Assembly (NCBI GenBank): GCA_020723385.1 | Contig: DYIZ01000034.1 | Location: 1 to 46,295 of the forward strand | Reading direction: 5' to 3' | DNA from: Candidatus Aquidulcis sp. | GTDB lineage: Bacteria > Chloroflexota > Anaerolineae > Anaerolineales > UBA4823 | DNA length: 46,295 nt | In this document: positions 27,201-36,200 of the stretch, piece by piece | Layout: every line of letters begins with the position of its first letter | How positions within the stretch are numbered: position 1 is the first letter of the stretch | Position numbers and translations under genes: made by a program | The notes under the pieces: generated by a model | Seen by the model: the letters and a program-made list of their open reading frames with translations, nothing else | What the model was told of the DNA's origin: nothing | The model's database searches: none

Positions 27201-30200
27201 GTTTTGCACCACCGCCACCGGACGGTTTGTGCGATCGAAGTATGTGCGTGTGATGCGGCCAAATATGTCAATCGTAGCAATCGCATTGCCAGCGATATCA
27301 TAGATGACTGAAGTGACCAGATCGTAACCAACCGCGCCGGTCGGGATATAGTGTTCGGCGTCGCACGGGTCGGTTTGAGGCTTCAATCCATCCCCACTAG
27401 CGTTAGCCACACTGCGGATCGTCCGCCCGGCGGCGTTGTAGCACATCCAGTTAGCGCGCCCCAATGGATCGGTGACGGTTACCAACCGTCCCAGTTCGTC
27501 ATAGAAATAATGCGTGGTCAATCCCAGCGTGTCTGTTACCGCCACCCGCTGCCCGAAGCGATCGTAGCCGTATTGGGTAACGCGGCCTGATGGGTCCCGT
27601 ACAGCTTTGAGCAATCCGGCCGGCTGCGGCCAGTCGGCGACGGAGGTGTAGGTATAAATGGCGCTGGCGCCGAGAGAGTCGGTTATGCGTGTTAGCAGCG
27701 TTCCGCTGTAAGCGTAGGTGGTAGTGTGCCCAAGAGCATCGGTAGACAGGATCAGATTGTCGAGATCGTCATACACCATGCTGGTCTGGTTGCCTTCGGC
27801 GTCGGTGACGTTGAGCAAGTTCGCGCCGTCTTCGCTCCAGGCCAGGCTGGTTGTGTGGTTGTATGCATCGGTGAGAGCGTCAGGCCGGAAATTCCAATCG
27901 TAAGAGCGGCTGCCGGCGCTGATCCCGTCGGTCTGGCGTGATAGCGTATTGCGAATATCGTAGTAATGGGTTTCGGAATTTCCTACCCCGTCAGCGACGG
28001 TCGTCTGGACGGAATTAACGGTCATCCCGCCAGTCACCGCACGAAAATTGCCTGAATCTGTGTAATCCAACGCCACAACGGTTTCGCCCTCGCCGTTGGT
28101 TTGTTCCACAACGCGCCCCTGGCTGTCGTACTCATTGTGTTCAACGATATAACCGCGTGGGTCGCGCACGGTGGCAAGCAGGTGGGGGTGCGCCGGATCG
28201 TATTCGTAAGTCCAGGTTTGCCCAAGAACGTCAACTGCCGAGACCAGATCGCCTGTAGCCGGGCTGTAATCGAAACTGACCTGGCGTTCGGCATGGTCGT
28301 TGACCATGACAATCTGCCCGACCGGGTTGTAGTGCAGTTCGAGGTAACGTACTCCCGTATCATCGCTAACCCGTTCGAGTAAGCCGGCAGAAGTGTACGA
28401 GTAATGCAGAGCATGGCCTTGCGCGTCTGTCCATTGGGAAAGCAGTCCCTGGTCATCGAAGGTGTAGACGTTTTGCCCATCGTCGGTATAAACGTAACCA
28501 TCGCTCTGTTGGTATAAAGTCCCGCCCACGCCCGGATACGGCGTAAACGAGCCATCCAGGTTGGCGTAGAACATGTACAGGTTTGTCGAATGAGTTTTCA
28601 ACCAGACGATTCCGCGTATGCCGAGTACCCCCTCGATTTGTTCAGGGTATTCTGGTATCTGGACACCCGCGGGCGGATGGCCAGGGAGATACAGCCGCGT
28701 ATCGAGGTTGTGTGTCCACCCATAGCCGAGTGTTCCGGTGTAGGTTTCGGTAGCTGTGGAAGCATACCAATGCCGAAAAGCCAGTGTCCCTGCAGATGTG
28801 GGGAAGGACAGGTCTGTTGCCGAGTAGTCCACACCGCCGGTGCGAGTGTTGATTGGGCCGCCATCGCGTACTTGCGTCCCCGGGTACGCTGCGCCACACT
28901 CGCTGGTATCACAACCGTTTTGTACCGATTCGTCTCGAACAGGCGCTCCGGGGCAGCTTCCTGATTCATCAAGAGGCTCGAAATCGTAAGTGTCATCAGC
29001 GATTTGTTCTGCTTCCTCCTGGCTGCGGGCGCACACGTATACCGTTACCGCCTCCATGCCCAGGCCTAACTCGAACCCGGTAGAGACCGCGTAATGGCCG
29101 GGATTGAGATGCGTTGTCCAGATATTGACATCTTGCTCGACCATACCAACCTGCCCGCTTCTCAACGTGGCTGGCACGATGCTCCACCAATAATCGCTCC
29201 AGTCCCAGGCGTTAGTAACTCTGAGTGAACCCAGAAGATATCCATTGAAGCGAATCTCAATATTATGAGGCAGCACGTTTCGGCTGACGCGCAGTTGCAT
29301 GGCCAGATCTGCCGATTTGACCAGTTCAGGCTTGATAAAAGCTGGGGTAAAGATTGGCACGGAGATATCGGGCCGGTTGGTGCAGTACCAGTCGTTGGCT
29401 TGAAAAGCCATACAGACATTCTGGCGCGTGACTGCGTAAATATCCCCGCCGCATTGCAAATTGCTCGATAACGTTTGTCGGGACCCACCGCCAGCGAAAT
29501 CAAGGTCATAAGGGATAGACAGATTGCCCATCCCAAGATCGCCCTCACCGTATGCTGGCAAGGTTTGGATGGTCAATGATTCGCCTGTTTGCAGGTTAGC
29601 GTGATTGACGATCGGCGATATTTGGATGTTAGCCGGCAAGCCGGTGGTCGGATCTATTGCCCTGATTTTCAAATCTGTAATCGGAGAGCCATTGTTAGTC
29701 ACTCGATAAGTGCGAACGCCGGTGACAGGGTTGACATCGATTTCTTCGACGGTGAAATCGCCGCTGAAAACGACGCTCACATGCACCGGGGCTGTGTCAA
29801 TGATAGGCATAGCTTCGCCCTCATCGGCGGTGATGACCGCGGTTAGATCGTACGATTTCAGTTCAGCGTCCTGGGCATGCAAGGCAAGCTGCAGGCTGGC
29901 TTCCTGCCCCGCTTCGAGCACGATGATTTCATCGCTGCTGCCGCTGCCAACGAAGTTCACGACGAGGTCAGGATAGGGGTTTTGAACTATGGCTTTGAGG
30001 GTGTGCGAGATCGTATCCTCATTTCGGACGGTCATCGTGACCACCTGGTTGTAATCCCGATCGATCGCGAAATCATAGGAGCGTTCATCGAATACGATTC
30101 CGCTGCCTACGGTAAAGGTGTAGGCGGGGCTGGCCGCCACGCCACAGGCAGAAGTAGCCTCGGCTTGCCATACGTAAGTCACATCCCGAGTTAGATTTTC

Positions 30201-33200
30201 TACCAACACCGTGTGCGTGCCAGTGATAGATGTCGTATAGATTTGGGTTTGATCTGGCTGCCCGAGTGGGTATAACCTGAGCGATCCTAATGCTTCAGGC
30301 AGGGTTTGCCATCGGAAGAGCACCGACCGGGACCCGCTGGTGATGCCTGCCTGGGGTGAAGAAATCAGAATTTGCGGCTCGTCCACCAGGGATAACTCAC
30401 CTGCCAGGGTTTCACCTTGAATGCTGTAGGTAGAGTGAACGGTAACCGTAAACGGGAGTGTGCCTTCATCCTGGCACCCTGGAGGGGTGATAGTCAAGAC
30501 GATATCCTCAGAGCCACCGGCCGGCAGGCTTACTGTTTCGGGGGTCACTGTAATCCAGGATGCTTCAGGTCCGGCCACCGTAAAGGTCAGAATATCTGGA
30601 AGCCATCCGATGTTTTCCACATGAATTGTGTATTCGGCTGCGCCGCCCATGCTCAGTGTGCTGCTTATCGGCGTCATCGTCGCGACAAAGCCATAACCGA
30701 TAGTAATCCCTTCCAGATAGAGCGTTCCCCGTCCGCCTGGCTCATCGCCTGCTCCGCCGGCAACGTTGTACGTAAGCCGCGGATCGATCTGGTCGGCGTA
30801 AATTGCAATGCGCCCGCCGCCTCCGCTCCCGGCAGAGACTCCTGTCCCTCCGGTAGCCCAGATCGAGCCAGCTCCGGTTACCATCGTGGCTGTGATCCAA
30901 ATACTTCCTCCGGCGCTGCCGCCATGTGCAAAGGCTGTTGCACTGGAGCCGTTGGTGCTTACCAGCCCGCCGCCGGGTATGTCGAGCGTGCTGGTGATAG
31001 CCAGGTACATTGCCCCCCCGCCGTTGCCGGAGGATGTCGAAAAGCCAGCGCTGCCGAGCGTCGTGGGCGTCTCTGGTATGCCATATGCAATGCCCCCGCC
31101 AGTTCCACCGCCCGCACCGCCATGACCCCCGCCGCCTTCGTAGGCTGTGGCTGCGCCAGCGCCGTTATTCTCAGGCGTAAATCCCATCTCGTCTGCTGAC
31201 AGGTGTCCGGCGACGGTAATTTCATTGGCGAACAGCGAGACGCCATTTCCGTTCAAGGGGTTGCCGGCAAGCTCCAAAGTCTGCCCGGCCTCGATCAAGA
31301 TACTGTTGAAAACATAGGCGGCTGGTTCCTGTCTCGCACTCTGTCCTGCGGCGCTCAATCGCACCTGGCTATTCACATCGTCAAACGCGGCAAGGGTTAA
31401 ATCGCTTGCTCCCGCCAGCGTACCGTATACGGTGAGGCGCGTGCCTCGCACGGTAAACTCTGCAGGCAGAGTCAGGGTTGCACCTTCAGCAACGTAAAAG
31501 CCAAATCCTTGCAGCTCAGCCAGAGTGTATTCGAAATTTTGGATGAAATAGAGTTGACCAGTGCCATCACCCTGCATGTTGTCGGCAGTCAGGAGGATAG
31601 AGTCATCCGAATCCATCAGTTCCAGGTTGCCTTGATTGAGCAGCTCGATCTGATCGAATGCCCAAACCGTCGCTTCCGGGTCGGTGATTGCCGCCGGAGG
31701 CCCATCGCGGTCTTGATTATCCACGATCAATCGGTGGACGCCAGCATGTTCGACGTAAATCGTTCCCGCGCCGCCGCTATCGCCATCGGCGCCGCCGGCG
31801 GCTTCCAGGCTTACATCCAATGAGCCGTCGTTGAAGTAGACAGCAATACGCCCGCCCGCGCCGCTGCCGTCAAAATATTGATTGAATCCATTTCCGCCAT
31901 TAGCGTTGATAACCCCCGTGCCGTAGATTGTCTGAGCGATAACCCAAAGGCTGCCGCCTGCCCCGCCGCCACCTTCTATTTCCAATCCATTCGCACTCAA
32001 CAAACCGTCGAGCCGCAGGGTTCCGGTTACCACGATTTTTATGGCCCCCCCGCCTGCGCCGCCCACCTCCAAGTCATTCGATGCCCCGGCGCTGCCTGGC
32101 GTGACAGGTTCCAGCACGGAGCCATAAGCCTGACCGCCACCTGCGCCGCCGCCGAACCCTCCATGCCCACCGCCGCCTGAAAGCGATTCAACATTCGTGC
32201 CTGCCCCAGGGCCGGGATTTGCATGGTTGTACCCCAACCCGTCGGCAGTGATCTTGCCGAGTGGATCAACAGCGATATTTTCAGCCAGAAGTGTGACTCC
32301 CGAGCCAGTGTCCAGGTTGCTTTCAAGCTCCAACCTTTGCGCGGTATATACGGTCACAGTATCAAATCGGTACACTCCCGGTAATTGTCCACTGCTATGG
32401 CCGGTGGCTGCCAGGCGGACGATACTGTTCTGACCGGTCTCATCCGAAATAATCAGATTGTTGATACCATCCAAAGTACCGTAAACGGTCAAACCTTGAC
32501 CTCGGACGGTCACATCCGACGCCATGGAAAGCATACCATCAGCATAGATATACAGGCCGAAGTCAACCAGATCAGTAAAGGATGGAGCTGCAATTGTTCC
32601 GTGGGCGAAGATACGAGCGGTTCGATCACCGACCACTGCATCCAGTTGAAGGGTGTCTTGGGGATCGTGCAACTCAAGATCACCGTTGTGGATCAGGGTG
32701 ATTTTGTCGAAAGGCCAGATGGTAGCAGCCGGATCTGTCAAAATAGCTTGCTTGCCGGGCTGATCGTGGTTGTTGATAATTAGTTCGTTGTAACCGGTCG
32801 ATGTGTTTTCGACATATATTGTTCCTGGGCCACCAAAACGCGTGGCCTGATCGCCCGCGGCAGCAGACCAGGTGCCATAATACGATGTTTCGGCAGTGTA
32901 GAGCGCGACGCGTCCACCGCTGCCGCTGGCGCAATACGATCCGCTGCCACAGCTTTCGCCGCCATTCGCTTGGATGTCACCGTTGCCGATCAATTGATCC
33001 GTTTCTACCCAGATGCTGCCGCCTGCGCCGCTGCTCGATCCTGTACCGCCGTTAGCACGAAGCGACCCGCTCAAATCAAGGATTCCCGCTATTTCGATGA
33101 TAATGGCACCCCCGCCATGGATGGCAGGATCGCCGCTCCCACCCAGCGTTACAGGAGTTCGCGCCAGGCCATAGCCTGCAATACCGCTGCTGCTGTAGCC

Positions 33201-36200
33201 GCCATGCCCGCCATAGCGACTATCCTGGCTTGAGAGTCCCAACCCGCTGACATCGATCTCGCCACCGGTTTCGATGGTCAAGTTCATGGCGCGAAAAGCC
33301 ACGATACCTCCCAAATGACCATCCCAGGGATGAGCGGTGATCTTACCGCCATCTTGAATGATGACATCAGGAAAATGACGGATGTGTTGCACCATAACTT
33401 TGTCGTGCGTACCATCATATGAATTTGCCAAAGGTGCGCAAAGGATCAACTCGTTTGCAGTGACAGTCTCGACGAATGCGGTTTCAAAGGTTCCAATATT
33501 CGCTCCGGACAAGACGGCGATCAGCACTTCCTGCCCTGGCAAGATAACGACAGATTGATCATATGGCAGGTTTATAGATCCCACCGATGCCATCTCAGTG
33601 ATTGCATAACGTGCATCGTCAACTGTGATGGTTTGCCCATTCCCAACGACGAGTTGATCCAGAACGTCAATACTTTCACTGGCTGCCATATCGGGAACGC
33701 CCATCAGGTTTACCGAAAGGGTTTGCAGGGCGCTTGTTCTCCAGGTTGCAGCCACGAGCGCTTGCCCGTTTACTAAAGTCACAGAGACTGGTAAGGTTGC
33801 TGAGGGGTCGGTGCTGGTAATGTTCACGGTCCCGGTAAAACTGGTATCAATATTCCAATTGTCATCAACAGCCTGGATCGTAAAACTGGCCGGCTCGTCA
33901 ATGAACACTTCTTCTGGAGTGCCGGTTTTGCCGGGAGTGGAGCCGGGCGTGGCAGTTTCGCCAGCGCGTAAGATCAACAATTGGTTGGCAACAACAGGGT
34001 TAAACGTCACGGTAATCGAATCAGAAACTGCCATGCCATCCACGTAAGCGCGCACGGTCTTGGAGCCGGAAATGGTAGATGCCAGGCCAGCAGTCACTAT
34101 TCCGTCACTGCCGGTATTGCCAATATAAAGACTCCTTTCATCTGTAACAGGCTCGCCCCCAATCAAATTGCCTGCACCACTCACTTGTATGTAGACAGGA
34201 GCGTTCACAATTGGCATGCCGCTCGAATTTGCAGCGCTCACCATTATTGTGGCAGACATGACGCCATTCGCGCTGAGAGATAGCGGTGCGGCTTCGACTG
34301 TTGACCCGCCCACATCCAGGTAGCTCAGATATTCGACCGGAATCACAACCTTGGAGATAGAAGCAGACTCCCACTCGAGAGATACCCGGGCAGATTTGCG
34401 TGTGATGATCGGATCGTCGTATTCGAAATATTCCAATCGTATATCGTATTTCCTTCCGCCTTCCAATGATATGCTCGCGGTGGCCGTCTTTGGAACGTAG
34501 TAGGCGATGGATTCATCATACTGAACCGGATTGATATTCCAATCGTCAATCAGCAACTGTCCATCGATCCAGAAACGAATGCCATCATCATAAGTCAGGT
34601 AAAAGGTATATAGCTCACTGGCTGGCGCTTCCAGCCGCCCGCTCCAGCGTGTCGAGAAATTAGGTGAGGTAATCTCGGGCGCCGGTGTATATTGACCCCA
34701 ATTGAAATTGACGGTGGAGTCGTAGCGAATCAACTCCGCGGATGGTGTGAGAAACCGATTATTGAAGTATTCTCCATGCAAGCCGGCAATGGTTGGATTC
34801 GTGAATGTGACAGCCACAGTGGCATCCACTAAATATTGGCCGGATTGCACAATGATTTGTTTTGTTTCAGCCAGAATGGAAGATAAAGTGGCGGTCGTTG
34901 AGCCGTCAGGCGCAGTTCGGTTAAGAGATACCCACTCATCATCTCCCACAGGTATACCGTTGACAATATTCTGGCTTCCGCTCACCTGGATTGATACCGG
35001 GCGGCCGGAAATCGGCGTACCCAGCCCATCCGCAAGCCGAACGGTTACGGCGGCGTTTGCCACCCCATCTGCAGCTAGTGAGGCTGGATCCACCTCAATC
35101 GTCGAACCGCTCAGATCAGGGTAGCTCAAACGAATTTCGGGAATCACCTGCCGGGGTGTCGAGGGCGAGTCCCACTCCAACCGGATAACCGCATCCCCCT
35201 CATCGTCAAAATATTCCAGGCGCAGATCATACTTCTGCCCGGCTTCCAAATCAATTGTGGCGCTGTTCCAGGTAGATTCATGTATATTCCAATCGTCTAT
35301 CAGCAACTGATCGTCTAGCCACAGCCGCACACCGTCATTGGAAAGCGTGTAGAGTGTATACGTTTCATTGTATTCGGCCTCCATCTGCCCTGTCCAGCGC
35401 GCCGAGAAGAAATCAATACCCAACTCGCCGGGCAGTGGACTGCGGCCCTGCCAATCGAAGTCCACTACCTGATAATCGTTCGTCGAGCTAACGGGTGCTT
35501 CCAGGGTGGGGTTCGCAAAATACTCGCCGCGTAAGCCCCCGATCGCCTGGCTGACTGATAGGCGCAGTTCACCGCCGCCGCCATCTCCATATTGTACTGC
35601 CTCGATCCAATAGGTCGTCCCTGCCTCGGCAGCCAGGATGATTGACGATTGCTCGCCCAGCCCGTTATCGGCGCAAGCAGTTTGAACCAACTCGCCACGC
35701 TCGCCGGTGAATATAGCCAGCACGGTGTCATAGTTGCTGCCGTAAGTGCTAATTCGCACCATCTGGCTGCTTCCAACTTGGAAGCGGTACCAGGCCGAGT
35801 GGGATTGTTCTGTCGGGTCGGGTGCTCCACAATTGATGGCGGGATCATCGGCTGCTGTGGTCGCATCGAAGGTAGATACTGTGCTCGAAAAGGGGATAGT
35901 CTCGATGGAAATTGCCGCGTCGAGATCATCGTTCGGCGCAGGGGCTTCGCCTTCGCCGCGATCGCGCACAAAGATATCGGTATAACCATTGATATCATTC
36001 ATAACCAGGTTGCTGGCTGCCGATTGGAACACCACATACCGCCCATCCGAGGAGATTACTGGGATCGAGGAATAATCTTCAGCTTCAGCCCCGTTAGCCG
36101 CCAGAGAAACACGAGTGGTTGTTTCCAAAAGCAAATCATAAACGAAAATATCCTCGAAGCCGTTGGTGTCGTCAGGAACCAGGTTGTCGGCTTCGCTGGC

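Noticed and set aside
25581-27311. Long open frame (576 codons) on the plus strand opposite the RHS gene
   Set aside because: It is antisense to the in-frame YD repeats; the repetition keeps the opposite frame open. No ribosome site or known domain.
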